A DNA stretch of 64,000 nt from Clostridioides difficile (lineage in GTDB: Bacteria; Bacillota; Clostridia; Peptostreptococcales; Peptostreptococcaceae), in contig NZ_OEZH01000101.1 in NCBI RefSeq assembly GCF_900243075.1, forward strand, positions 1 to 64,000, read 5' to 3'. Below are positions 46,991 through 56,082 of the stretch, piece after piece. Under the pieces are notes generated by a model. That model was not told the DNA's origin. It was given only the letters and a program-made list of their open reading frames with translations, and made no database searches. A program made the translations under genes and the position numbers. Position 1 is the first letter of the stretch. The number at the start of each line of letters is the position of its first letter.

Positions 46991-47203
46991 TAGTTTTTTT
47001 ATATGTATTTTGTATACATTTTTACTTTTTTTTCCAAGTGTTGATATTACATATTTCCTGTATTTTCTTTTTTTTTAAAGTTCAAACCTTTTTTGGTTTA
47101 TTTTATCAGATTGGTTAAAAATAAGACTATTTTTAAAACAAATATTTATTTTTTATGTGTTTTTTAATTTTTCACATTTATACAATAAAATTCTCATAAT
47201 TTT

Positions 47204-48898
47204 TTATAATTTGCTGTCATTTATTTCATCAAACCAAGATTTAACATCACCTATAATAGATTTAATACAATCATCATCAAATGGAGAATACAAATTTCCC
47301 ATACTCACAATGTCTAAAAATGATTTTGTTCCTCCAACTTTACAGATATTTATATAATCTTGCCATCCTGCATCCCTATCTTGAATCATTTTTTTCCAAA
47401 ATTGTAATGCACAAATTTGAGCTAGTACATAATCTATGTAATAAAACGGATTTTTAAATATATGACCTTGCTTAAACCACCAACAACCTCTCTCTAAAAA
47501 AGAATTATCATCATACTTTCTATGAGGTAAGTATTTTTTCTCTAAAAATTTCCAAATTTCTTTTCTTTTTGACTTATCCATATTAGGATTTTTATAAACA
47601 TAATGTTGAAATTCATCAACAATTACTCCATAAGGTATAAATTTAATTGCAGATGATAGATGAGTGAATTTATATTTATCTGTATCTTCTTTAAAAAATA
47701 AATCCATCCATGGCCATGTTATAAACTCCATACTCATTGAATGGATTTCACAACTGTCAAGTGTTGGAAAATTAATTTCTGGCATATCAATCCATCTAGA
47801 CATATACAACTGAAATGCATGTCCTGCTTCATGTGTTAATACATCTATATCATCAGCTGTTTGATTAAAGTTAGAAAAAATAAATGGTGACTTGTAATCT
47901 GGTATATAGGTACAATACCCTCCAGCTCCTTTTCCTTTCTTTGTTTCTAAATCCATAAGTTCATTTTCTAACATAAAATTAAAAAATTCATCTGTTTCTT
48001 CTGACAACTCAGAATACATTGTTTTACCATTTTGAACTATGTATTTTGAATCTCCCTTTAAACTTGCATTTCCTGTTAAAAATTCCACGCCTTCATCTAT
48101 GTAACTTAAATACTCTAGACCAATCCTTTTAGCTTGTTTTTCATAAAGTTCATTGGCCATTGGAACAACATATTTTAATACTTGTTTTCTAACATTTTTT
48201 ATCATATCTTCTCTGTAGTCACTTCTCATCATTCTAATGTATCCAAGCTCTACAAAATCTTCAAAACCTAGTTTTTTAGATATCTTATCTCTAACTTTAA
48301 CCAATTTATCAAATATATCATCAAATTTAGACTCATTTTCTTCAAAGAAATTATAATACGCTTTATTTGCTAGTTCTCTCGTTTTTCTACACTTAGAATA
48401 CATAAATTTCCCCATACCAGATAAATTTCTTTCTTCATCATCAAATATTATCTGTGCTGACGCTAAAAGTTTAGTATACTCTGAACACAATTTATTTTCT
48501 TCCTGCAATTCACTTATTATTTCTTTAGAAAAACTTTTTAAAGAATAGTCTACTATTGTGAAAAATTGCTTTCCAAACTCTTTTATCAAATCATATTTAA
48601 AATTTGAATTTACTATTGCATTATAAAAATGTGAATTTAATTCTTCATATAAAGGCATATATTCATCCCAATAATTTTTTTCTTCTTGGTAGAATTTATC
48701 AAGTGTATCTATACTGTATCTTATTGATGCTATGTTTGACAACGTTTCTATTTTATTTCTCAATGAATTAATCTTATATATATTTTTTTTCTGCTCTTTA
48801 TAGTCATTAGAGTTATTTATATCTTCTACACATCCCAAAAACTCTTTTTTTATACTATCATAATTGGGTCTTTCATACTTAAACTCTGAAAATTTCAT
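47204..48898 (-). CDS. M3 family oligoendopeptidase
   Basis: Zinc oligopeptidase, 564 aa, cytoplasmic (no signal peptide). The zinc site is VLTHEAGHAFQLY with H356, E357 and H360; downstream CEIHSMSMEFITW supplies the third ligand Glu. Length fits the PepF/M3-like group. Probably monocistronic; single gene between the grd riboswitch and a plus-strand HAD gene. Confidence 0.92.
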   Translation of the reverse strand: MKFSEFKYERPNYDSIKKEFLGCVEDINNSNDYKEQKKNIYKINSLRNKIETLSNIASIRYSIDTLDKFYQEEKNYWDEYMPLYEELNSHFYNAIVNSNFKYDLIKEFGKQFFTIVDYSLKSFSKEIISELQEENKLCSEYTKLLASAQIIFDDEERNLSGMGKFMYSKCRKTRELANKAYYNFFEENESKFDDIFDKLVKVRDKISKKLGFEDFVELGYIRMMRSDYREDMIKNVRKQVLKYVVPMANELYEKQAKRIGLEYLSYIDEGVEFLTGNASLKGDSKYIVQNGKTMYSELSEETDEFFNFMLENELMDLETKKGKGAGGYCTYIPDYKSPFIFSNFNQTADDIDVLTHEAGHAFQLYMSRWIDMPEINFPTLDSCEIHSMSMEFITWPWMDLFFKEDTDKYKFTHLSSAIKFIPYGVIVDEFQHYVYKNPNMDKSKRKEIWKFLEKKYLPHRKYDDNSFLERGCWWFKQGHIFKNPFYYIDYVLAQICALQFWKKMIQDRDAGWQDYINICKVGGTKSFLDIVSMGNLYSPFDDDCIKSIIGDVKSWFDEINDSKL

Positions 48899-49389
48899 TT
48901 AAAACACTCCTTTACAACTTTATTTTATTATATTTATAGATATAGCTTTACATATGCTATGTAACACAGTTTTATAAATTATTATATATATATTAAATAT
49001 TCTTTATATTGTAACCCTGTTGAATAATAACATATGATTAATGGAATTACAATATTTTATAATATAAAACTAATTACTATAACAAATTCTCATCAATATA
49101 TTTATTTAAAACTTTTAACTCTACAAAATAGATTTACATTAAATATGCAAACGATACCATTATTTGTAATTAACAATTCTGGAGTTATCAAAAATAAGTT
49201 TTTTACATTATCATCTCACGTAAGTAATATTTTTATCAAAAAATTAATATTATTAAACTTTCTAAATTGCTTATCTCTTGATATAATAGTATACAAAACA
49301 AATCATATTTTCCACTGAAATTTTGTTCAACACTAGTTGTGCCAACGTTTTCACAGGAAAATTGAGTATATAATTTATTGGAGGTTGAT

Positions 49390-50211
49390 ATGTACAAATT
49401 AATCGCACTAGATATTGATGGAACAATATTAAACACACAAAAAAGGATTACTCCTGAAGTATTTGAATCCATTCAAGAAGCAAAAAAGGCTGGAGCTAAA
49501 GTAGTTATAACAACAGGTAGACCTCTTCCTGGTGTAAAAGGGCTTTTAAATCAATTAAATCTAACAGATGAAGGTGATTACGTTATATGTTTTAATGGAG
49601 CCATTATTCAAGAGGTTAAAAGTGAGAAAATTATACACGATGTAGAAATGACTTTAGATGACTTTGATTTTATATATAATAACGTTTGTAAAAAATATAA
49701 TACTAAAATACACATAAATACAATGACAAATTTAATTACACCAAATGAAACTCCTGGAAAATATACACTTCATGAAGCGAAATTAAATGATATAGAAGTC
49801 GAATATATACAAAAAGATAAAATTGATGAATCTATTAAAATCTGTAAAATTATGATAGTTGACGAACCAGAAAGATTGGAAGAAATCATACAGCAGCTAC
49901 CTAAAAATTTATTCAATAAATATACTATAGTAAGGTCTGCTCCTTTTTATCTAGAATTTTTGGGTAAAACTACTAATAAAGGAACTGCACTTAAAACATT
50001 ATGTGCTAATCTAAATATACCTATAGAAAAGGCTATTGCTGTTGGTGATGAAGAAAATGACCAGCACATGATAAGGTATGCAGGTCTTGGTGTGGCTATG
50101 GGAAATGCACGCAATAGCATAAAGGAAATTGCCGATTATGTTACTGATACTAATAATGAAAATGGAGTTGCAAAGGTTATAAATAAATATATACTTAATA
50201 AAGCTATCTAA
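49390..50211 (+). CDS. HAD superfamily (Cof-type) sugar phosphatase
   Basis: 273 aa. Motifs: KLIALDIDGTILN (nucleophile Asp), TTGRPLPGVKGLL, and AVGDEENDQHMIRYAGLGVAMGNA with the C-terminal acidic motif. Cof-type HADs hydrolyse sugar and cofactor phosphates with broad specificity. ATG at 49390 with GGAGG before it; a TTG at 49378 is also open but would lack a site. The gap 48899-49389 has a TATAAT at 49282-49287 and nothing else recognised. Confidence 0.9.
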   Translation: MYKLIALDIDGTILNTQKRITPEVFESIQEAKKAGAKVVITTGRPLPGVKGLLNQLNLTDEGDYVICFNGAIIQEVKSEKIIHDVEMTLDDFDFIYNNVCKKYNTKIHINTMTNLITPNETPGKYTLHEAKLNDIEVEYIQKDKIDESIKICKIMIVDEPERLEEIIQQLPKNLFNKYTIVRSAPFYLEFLGKTTNKGTALKTLCANLNIPIEKAIAVGDEENDQHMIRYAGLGVAMGNARNSIKEIADYVTDTNNENGVAKVINKYILNKAI

Positions 50212-50258
50212 TCATGTAAAAAACTAAAAATATTTTTTATGTTTAAATATATTTAATG

Positions 50259-50304
50259 AGAGTGTCTCAAAATGAACTTTTTAGTTTATGAGACACTCTT
50301 TTTT
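50259..50304 (+). terminator. terminator after the HAD phosphatase gene
   Basis: AGAGTGTCTCA (50259) pairs with TGAGACACTCT (ending 50299), with additional inner pairs, then TTTTTTG. Classic rho-independent form on the plus strand. Confidence 0.85.
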
Positions 50305-50341
50305 GTATGAAATCAAATATATTTTCGTCATTTAAACAATG

Positions 50342-50376
50342 AAAAAGAGGCTTATCTCTATTTTGAGACAGCCCCA
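50342..50376 (-). terminator. terminator of the sao operon
   Basis: Minus strand GGGGCTGTCTC pairs with GAGATAAGCCTC (one bulge, one G-U next to it) around AAAATA, then TTTTT. It is 50 bases after the full-length saoL stop at 50428, but about 210 bases after the UGA in saoL, which supports read-through. Confidence 0.8.
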
Positions 50377-50427
50377 TATCTATAACTTTTATCTAAAGTT
50401 CATTTTTAGTTTTTCATATATGTATAT

Positions 50428-51069
50428 CTATAATAATACTTTTTGTTTGAGTTTAAATATTTTATATGATTCTACTATTGCTTCATTAAGATCTAAGCAA
50501 TATATATCTTCATCATCTGATAATCCCGCTTCATTTGTCCAAGCATCAAAATCACTCTTCGTCCAGAAGAAATTCATTATATTTCAGCAGCTAGCAGCCC
50601 AATTTGAATGCTTATCAAGATTTATATGAAGCACTCTTAAGTTCGGATTATTCACATACTCAATCTTTTCATTTTTTATAACTATTTCTATTTCTTTACC
50701 TGTAGCACTACAAATAGAGTTTATTCTTACATCTTGGTTAAATGTGCAAGAAGTTCCTATAGCATCTATAGCACACATTGCACTAAAACTTCGATTATCT
50801 CTCAAGGTTACTTTATGATTAGTTGGCAATGCTGATACAGGATATATAAAATTTATACTATCTCCATCAACAACCATTATATTTTTATCAATAAAATATT
50901 GTAGTGTATTTTTCATATATTGTTTTTCTGTCTTCAACTTTTTACTTATATATTCAGTCGCTTCTTGAAGCGTAATACTAGAACCCTTATCTATTATCAT
51001 ATCCATAATAGAGATTCTTATTTTTTGTTGTGTGTTATCCAAACTATTATATTTTTCTATTTGACTCAT
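50428..51069 (-). CDS. saoL: MerB-like organomercurial-lyase family selenoprotein, in-frame UGA
   Basis: Relative of alkylmercury lyase MerB, which cleaves C-Hg bonds. 213 aa with codon 162 (50586-50584, TGA) as selenocysteine, versus about 212 aa for MerB. N-terminal winged-helix-like domain; catalytic domain with MCAIDAIG (C99, D102; MerB C96 and D99), C120 (MerB C117), then C161-U162 followed by NIMNFFWTKSDFDAW, as in MerB C159 and the NFF segment. All catalytic positions are kept, and a Sec is added beside the second Cys. A stem TCTTC-TGGAC-GAAGA starts 13 bases past the UGA. Last gene of the operon. Name recalled from memory. Confidence 0.9.
50556..50586 (-). promoter_or_regulatory. SECIS-like hairpin of saoL
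   Basis: After the UGA (50586-50584) comes TCTTC (50570-50566), loop TGGAC, GAAGA (50560-50556), a perfect 5-bp stem with GG in the loop. Confidence 0.65.
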
Positions 51070-51081
51070 ACCTACTCCTCT

Positions 51082-51834
51082 TTAAACCTCATAACACTTT
51101 GATAAAGTATCAGTTAATTTATTTTTGTACTCTTCATATTTTTGACTTCCTCTAATCCTAGGTCTTGGAATATCTATATTTATATCATCAAGAATTCTTC
51201 CTTTATCTCTCGACATTACTATAACTCTATCACTCATATATACAGCTTCATCAACATCATGAGTTACCATTAAAGCAGTTATTTTCTTTTTTATCCATAT
51301 TCTTTCTAGTTCTTCTTGTAAGTTTTGTCTCATTTGAAAATCCACAGCTCCTAATGGTTCATCCATTAGTAATACCTCAGGATTACATGCTAAAGCTCTT
51401 ATCATGGCTACCCTTTGTTTCATTCCTCCTGATAATTGATGAGGAAACAGGCTTTCTTTTCCTTTCAAGTCTGACATAACCAAAAGTTCTTCTAACATTT
51501 CTTCTCTCTTTTCCTTTGGTATTTTCTGCTGTTTCATAGGAAATAGGACATTGCCTCTTATAGTTTTCCAAGGAAATAAAGCATAATTTTGAAATATAAA
51601 AGCTCTATCTATTCCCGGTTTTTTAACTTTTTTATCATTTATAAAAACGTCTCCACTTTCTGACTTTTGAAACCCACCTATTATAGTAAGTAAAGTTGTT
51701 TTTCCACAACCTGATGGTCCTAAAAGACAAACAAATTGTCCATTATCTATATCCATACTTATATCTTCTAAAACCTTTGTATGTACTTTATTATTTACAA
51801 ATGTCTTATTTATACCTCTTACACTTAGCTTCAT
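51082..51834 (-). CDS. saoA: ABC transporter ATP-binding protein of the sao operon
   Basis: 250 aa with the start at 51834; TAATG overlaps the permease stop and GGAGG lies 11 bases before. Walker A GPSGCGKTTLL, signature LSGGMKQRVAMIRAL, Walker B VLLMDEPLGAVD, and H-loop VTHDVDEAVYMSD. Similar to the nitrate/sulfonate/taurine (SsuB) type ATPases, as the permease is SsuC-like. Couples to SaoP and the two binding proteins. A reading 18 bases longer (51852) is also open. Confidence 0.93.
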   Translation of the reverse strand: MKLSVRGINKTFVNNKVHTKVLEDISMDIDNGQFVCLLGPSGCGKTTLLTIIGGFQKSESGDVFINDKKVKKPGIDRAFIFQNYALFPWKTIRGNVLFPMKQQKIPKEKREEMLEELLVMSDLKGKESLFPHQLSGGMKQRVAMIRALACNPEVLLMDEPLGAVDFQMRQNLQEELERIWIKKKITALMVTHDVDEAVYMSDRVIVMSRDKGRILDDINIDIPRPRIRGSQKYEEYKNKLTDTLSKCYEV

Positions 51835-52640
51835 TAATCTGCAAACCTCCATCTACAAAGGATTTTGTTTATAAACTTTAATACCCTATCTATTATAAAT
51901 CCTATTAAAGCTGCAAATATCATAAGTCCAATTAATACATCTGTATGCATTAATGTTTGGGCTTGTACCATTGAGTAACCGAGACCGGCACTCGTAGCTA
52001 TAAACTCAGCTCAGATAACAGACATCCAGCCTGTACTTATAGCAATTCTCGAACCAGTTAGTATATCTGGAAGAGACGCTGGAACGATTACATTTGTAAA
52101 TATCACAATTGATGATGCTCCCATACTTCTAGCTGCATTATAGTAATCTTTTGATATCGCTCTTACTCCCTGAATAGTGTTTAAAATTATAGGAAAAACC
52201 CCTGAAAAAGCTATTAAAAATATTGTTGGCCCATCTCCTATACCAAACCACACTATAGTAAGAGGAACCCATGCCATTATAGGAACTTGTCTTACAGAAT
52301 CTACTACTGGGGATAAAACTCTTTCAAAAGTTTTAGAAAATCCCATAATAAATCCTATTGGAAGTCCAAACAATAGTGCATACATAAATCCTTTAAGCAC
52401 TCTCTGTAATGTTATAAAAAGATTCGTAACTGTCTCTGCATCTGTTACACAATAGAAGAAACCTTTTATTACATCTACTGGCATAGGAAGTAACAAAGAA
52501 CTCCCTATATCTTTTGCTGCAAAATGCCAAACTAAAAATATAATAACTAATAGTATTATTTTATATAAAATATCCATACTACCATCAGATTTTTTCTTAG
52601 TTAATCTATCACTTTTATCTTTAGAAATTTTAATTTCCAA
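51834..52640 (-). CDS. saoP: ABC transporter permease selenoprotein, in-frame UGA
   Basis: SsuC/TauC-type permease, 268 aa with codon 210 (52013-52011, TGA) as selenocysteine. TTG start at 52640 with GGAGG 10 bases before it. Six membrane spans; the EAA loop is YYNAARSMGASS (about residues 166-177). Without read-through the protein stops right after GWMSVI; read through it continues AEFIATSAGLGYSM and the final TM helices to WRFAD, as in full-length homologues. The Sec replaces the Val/Ala found before AEL in SsuC. Overlaps saoB's end and saoA's start, so tightly coupled. Confidence 0.92.
51980..52013 (-). promoter_or_regulatory. SECIS-like hairpin of saoP
   Basis: CGAG (51994-51991), loop TGCCGGT, CTCG (51983-51980), 16 bases after the UGA. 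Short stem with GG in the loop; weaker than in the other Sec genes. Confidence 0.5.
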
Positions 52641-53398
52641 TTGTTTATTTCCTCCATATCTATATTTCTTATATTCTTGTACTCTTTTAATGCTTTCTTA
52701 AATGTAGCTTTATTATTTAAATCATCAACACTTTTATTGTAAAGTTTTATAAAATCACTATACGCTTTACTTTTTTTAAACTCTTTACTTACAACTAATA
52801 CATAGGTATCATAATCTCCTAATTCGGTCGTAGATTTTCTTTTACCTTCTGACCCAATCGACTTTATACAATCTATTACAACACCATCTACTAAATTACT
52901 TTCTAATCCATATGCTAGTGCAGTCCCTAATAAGGAAGCTATTTCCACATTCTTGTAGTATTTTTTCACTAATTCTGACTGGTAATCTCTATTTTGAGTA
53001 ACTCCCATTTTCTTAGGATTATTGTCACTTAATAGAAATATATCTGAATTTTGAACTACTGTACCAACAATTTCAAATCCACTATTTTTATTTACATACT
53101 GTTTTGCAGCATCTTTACATATGATTGCTATATCTATTTCCTCTGAACTCAGAGCCCACTGCATTGTACTTGCTCAGCAATCATTAATTGTAAAAATATC
53201 CATTATATCGCTTACTTTTATATTTTCAAAGTAATCTCTATTTTCCATATAATTTATTACAAAACCAGAGGTATCATCGGATACCCCTATTCTTAATTTT
53301 CCTTTTATTTCTTCTTTATCTTCAAAATTAAAAAATATTATAAATATACTTCCCAAAATAACGATAAAAAGTATTATTATATTTTTTATATTATCCAT
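52601..53398 (-). CDS. saoB: ABC substrate-binding selenoprotein, in-frame UGA
   Basis: 265 aa with codon 75 (53176-53174, TGA) as selenocysteine. N-terminal hydrophobic anchor (about residues 5-23, no lipobox Cys), then a periplasmic-binding-like fold: LRIGVSDDTSGFVINYME, TINDC-U-ASTMQWALSSEEIDIAIICK. The C74-U75 pair replaces the substrate-lining region at the end of the first lobe. Second lobe starts near GFEIVGTVVQ. Remaining Cys: ICKDAA and DCIKSIG. Start ATG 53398 is 4 bases after the previous gene's stop. Role: binds an organometal or soft metal for SaoP (inference). Confidence 0.92.
53141..53176 (-). promoter_or_regulatory. SECIS-like hairpin of saoB
   Basis: CTCTG-AGTT-CAGAG (53154-53141), a perfect stem 19 bases after the UGA at 53176-53174. 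Confidence 0.6.
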
Positions 53399-53402
53399 TT
53401 AT

Positions 53403-54494
53403 TTATAATACCTTTGCTTTCCAATCTTCATAGCTCATACCTTCAGGAAACTCTGGATTAACTTTTTCTTTTATAAATTTGTCAAAATCATCAGCTCCAC
53501 AAGAATCTAATAAACTTGTATCAATTGTATCTTCATATTTAGGTATATCATCTAATGCCTTTAAATCCTTATACATTTGTAAATTGTTTTTATACTCTTC
53601 TCCTGTAACTTTCCAAGTAAGAGTTCTACCCTCTCCAACTGTCTTTTTATAAATAGTTCTAAGTGCAACTTCTTCTTCTACATTATAATATTTTGCAAAT
53701 ATTTTAGCTGCTTCAGCTGGATTTGTATATATATATTCTATTGCTTTTGTATGGGCTAAAACCAATTTTTTTGCTAAGTCTGGATGCTCTTTTATAAAAT
53801 TTTTATTTAATGAAAATGAACAACAGTTATATTCTTTACCATTAGCTTTTTCTTTATATTGAGTAGAAGCTATTATTTTTCCTGCACCATCATTTTCAGC
53901 TACAGAACCCCAAGGGTCACAAGATGTAAAGGCTTGTATTTTCCCAGTTTTAAGAGCTAAATATTTATCTTTATCTGAATCCATATTTACAACTTCATAT
54001 TTTGATGGGTCAGTTGGTATACCTGTTTCTGGACCATAATCACTTGTCCATAAAAAATCACTCATATCTGTTGCAATTTTTTTACCTATCAAATCTTTAG
54101 GTTCTTTTATGTCTTTTGAAACTATTAAATATTCAGAACCACCAGTATGATTATTAGCTGCTATTGTTATTGGTGAACCCTTAGGTATAGCTCCCACTAG
54201 ACCTTTAGTTCCTATATAACCAGCATCCATTTTCCCTGCTGCCATAGCTTCAGGAACTTTACCATTTCCAACAGTTTTTACATTAAGACCTAAGTCCTTA
54301 TATATTCCTGCCGCTTCTGCTACTGGTCCAGCAGTCATATGGTCACAATTATAATACCCTACTGTTATCGTATAATCATCCTTTCCAGCCTTTGCTTCTT
54401 CCTTTTCTTTTGGTTTACTACTACATCCTGTTAGTATAGATGCTCCCATTACACTAACTAATATCAATGCTTGAATCTTCTTAGATACTCTCAT
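53403..54494 (-). CDS. second ABC substrate-binding lipoprotein of the sao operon
   Basis: SsuA/NMT1-type binding lipoprotein, 363 aa. Signal peptide with lipobox LTGC (C24). Family segments: DYTITVGYYNCDHMTAGPVAEAAGIYKDLG, VAEND and LTWKVTGEEYKNN. Cys are concentrated in putative ligand positions: C50 in YYNCDH, C192, C224-C225 in YNCCSF, and C332. Thus this protein, without any Sec, also has a thiol-rich pocket. It and saoB appear to give one ABC transporter two binding proteins. I recall a name SaoX for such a gene but am not sure. Confidence 0.85.
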   Translation of the reverse strand: MRVSKKIQALILVSVMGASILTGCSSKPKEKEEAKAGKDDYTITVGYYNCDHMTAGPVAEAAGIYKDLGLNVKTVGNGKVPEAMAAGKMDAGYIGTKGLVGAIPKGSPITIAANNHTGGSEYLIVSKDIKEPKDLIGKKIATDMSDFLWTSDYGPETGIPTDPSKYEVVNMDSDKDKYLALKTGKIQAFTSCDPWGSVAENDGAGKIIASTQYKEKANGKEYNCCSFSLNKNFIKEHPDLAKKLVLAHTKAIEYIYTNPAEAAKIFAKYYNVEEEVALRTIYKKTVGEGRTLTWKVTGEEYKNNLQMYKDLKALDDIPKYEDTIDTSLLDSCGADDFDKFIKEKVNPEFPEGMSYEDWKAKVL

Positions 54495-54528
54495 CTAAAA
54501 TTCCCACCTTTATGTATTATTTTTATTT

Positions 54529-54987
54529 TTAGCAACATTTGTCCATATCTTCACCAAATAAGTCAACAAACTTCTTATCTTCTACTCTGTAAATAGCATA
54601 TCCTACATTACCATTTTTAGAACCTGAAACTATTACTTCTATTGGCTGCTTATCGTCAATATTTTTAAAGGTTATAGTTTGATTCTCTATAGGTGCTGGT
54701 ATTGGTTTTGTTATATAATGGCTATTTTTGTTAGAAACTACAACTACCATTTCATTTGAACTATTACTTTTTTTATATATAACTACTAAATCTTTTTTCC
54801 CATCGTCATTTAAGTCTTCTTCAGCACAAGTTATTATATCTTCTTTATAATTTTTTCTAAAGTATTCTAATGTTTCTTTACTTACATTTGGAATAGAGGC
54901 ATCTTCTTTAAGATTATCATCCAATATTTTTGATAAAACTATTAATGCAACTACTATACAGGATATTATAACTATCTTTTTAAGCAT
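54529..54987 (-). CDS. saoC: small membrane-anchored protein ending Cys-Cys
   Basis: 152 aa. N-terminal hydrophobic anchor (MLKKIVIISCIVVALIVLS), then a polar extracytoplasmic domain with NDDGKKDLVVIYKKS, which resembles FG-GAP/VCBS-like acidic calcium loops. The protein ends in DMDKCC followed by a TAA stop, so two cysteines are the C-terminal residues. A vicinal thiol pair at a free C-terminus can bind Hg or As or take part in redox relay. Start overlaps the end of saoE by 8 bases. Confidence 0.85.
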   Translation of the reverse strand: MLKKIVIISCIVVALIVLSKILDDNLKEDASIPNVSKETLEYFRKNYKEDIITCAEEDLNDDGKKDLVVIYKKSNSSNEMVVVVSNKNSHYITKPIPAPIENQTITFKNIDDKQPIEVIVSGSKNGNVGYAIYRVEDKKFVDLFGEDMDKCC

Positions 54988-56065
54988 GATTTCCTATGAC
55001 CTCTTTCATCTTTGGTATTATTGATTTAAGTGCAAATAAAATAATCAAAATCGTACACACATATTCAAAACTATTAGGTATATTTAACATTAGTTTATTT
55101 GCCAACTGTATAGAAGAATTTGTTGTATCTAAATTTACTGAATTGTTGTCCACTAAAAGTAGATTTGTTATATATCCAATTATTATTGAAGATAGTGTCA
55201 AAGTTACTGAATATATAATAACAGTTCTTTTTCCAATAAGTTTAAACATACTTATAAGTTCTGGTAAGTTTGTAGCTGCTCCAGCTATTAAAAATGTTAT
55301 CGCTATCCCAGGAGCTGCTCCACTTGCAACAAGAGCTGCTATAAATGGGATATGTCCTACAGCACATACATACATGATGCAGGCAAGTATTGCTATACTT
55401 CCAAGAGATAGTAAACCTGGGTTACCTAAATATTTTTGAATTATACTATCTGGAAAAATTGTTGTTATAAAACCTGCAAAAATCATTCCCATTACTACAT
55501 ATTTACTAATAGTAAGAGCTAACTCTCCAAAAGACCATTTAAGACCATCAATCATATTTTCTATAAAACTTCTTTTTTCTTCTTCTAATTCTATTACGTC
55601 TTCATCTGAATCATTATGCAAAGATAATTCTTCTTTCCCAAAACAATTTCCTAAAAATCCTACTAAAAACGGCACTAAAAAACCAGATATTAGATAAATG
55701 ATTGTAACTTTAGGTCCTAAAAGACCCAAACAAAGAACTACAGCTATTGGATTTATTATTGGAGTTGATGTCATAAAAGCAAGTACTGGCCCTAAGTATG
55801 CTCCTGAATAATACATACTTATACCTAATGGTATTACCCCACAACTGCAAATTGGTAAAAACATTCCTGAAATAGTACTTTTAATCAACGAAGAAAATTT
55901 CTTATTTCCAAGTTGTTTTTGAAACCTTTTGGGAGTTAAAACATTATGAAGGACACCTGCCAATATAAAACTTATCATAAGCCATCCTGATGCTCCATTC
56001 AATGTAACTATAGAAGCTACTATAGTCTCTTTAACTCCGTTTAAAACAATTTCTAATATATTCAT
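54980..56065 (-). CDS. saoE: ArsP/DUF318-type permease, predicted efflux
   Basis: Multi-span permease, 361 aa. Visible: MFLPICSCGVIPLGISMYYSGAYLGPVLAFMTSTPIINPIA (given in part: the CSCGVIPL motif has C73 and C75) and LIAGAATNLPELISMFKLIG. The family includes ArsP, which exports trivalent organoarsenicals, and other metal-related permeases. A central hydrophilic loop (about residues 145-170) separates two halves. AGGAGC before the ATG. In this operon it would export the cleaved organic or metal product (inference). Confidence 0.88.
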   Translation of the reverse strand: MNILEIVLNGVKETIVASIVTLNGASGWLMISFILAGVLHNVLTPKRFQKQLGNKKFSSLIKSTISGMFLPICSCGVIPLGISMYYSGAYLGPVLAFMTSTPIINPIAVVLCLGLLGPKVTIIYLISGFLVPFLVGFLGNCFGKEELSLHNDSDEDVIELEEEKRSFIENMIDGLKWSFGELALTISKYVVMGMIFAGFITTIFPDSIIQKYLGNPGLLSLGSIAILACIMYVCAVGHIPFIAALVASGAAPGIAITFLIAGAATNLPELISMFKLIGKRTVIIYSVTLTLSSIIIGYITNLLLVDNNSVNLDTTNSSIQLANKLMLNIPNSFEYVCTILIILFALKSIIPKMKEVIGNHA

Positions 56066-56082
56066 TTTGCTGCTCCTAATTT

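Noticed and set aside
48899-49389. Possible riboswitch or T-box leader before the HAD gene
   Set aside because: No T-box, specifier or aptamer signature seen; only a -10-like TATAAT.
50339-50629. Plus-strand frame of 96 codons opposite the 3' part of saoL
   Set aside because: It lies over the terminator and the read-through part of saoL, which has clear MerB homology; no ribosome site.
54529-54534. Sec at the end of the Cys-Cys protein
   Set aside because: The stop is TAA, so no Sec read-through is possible here.
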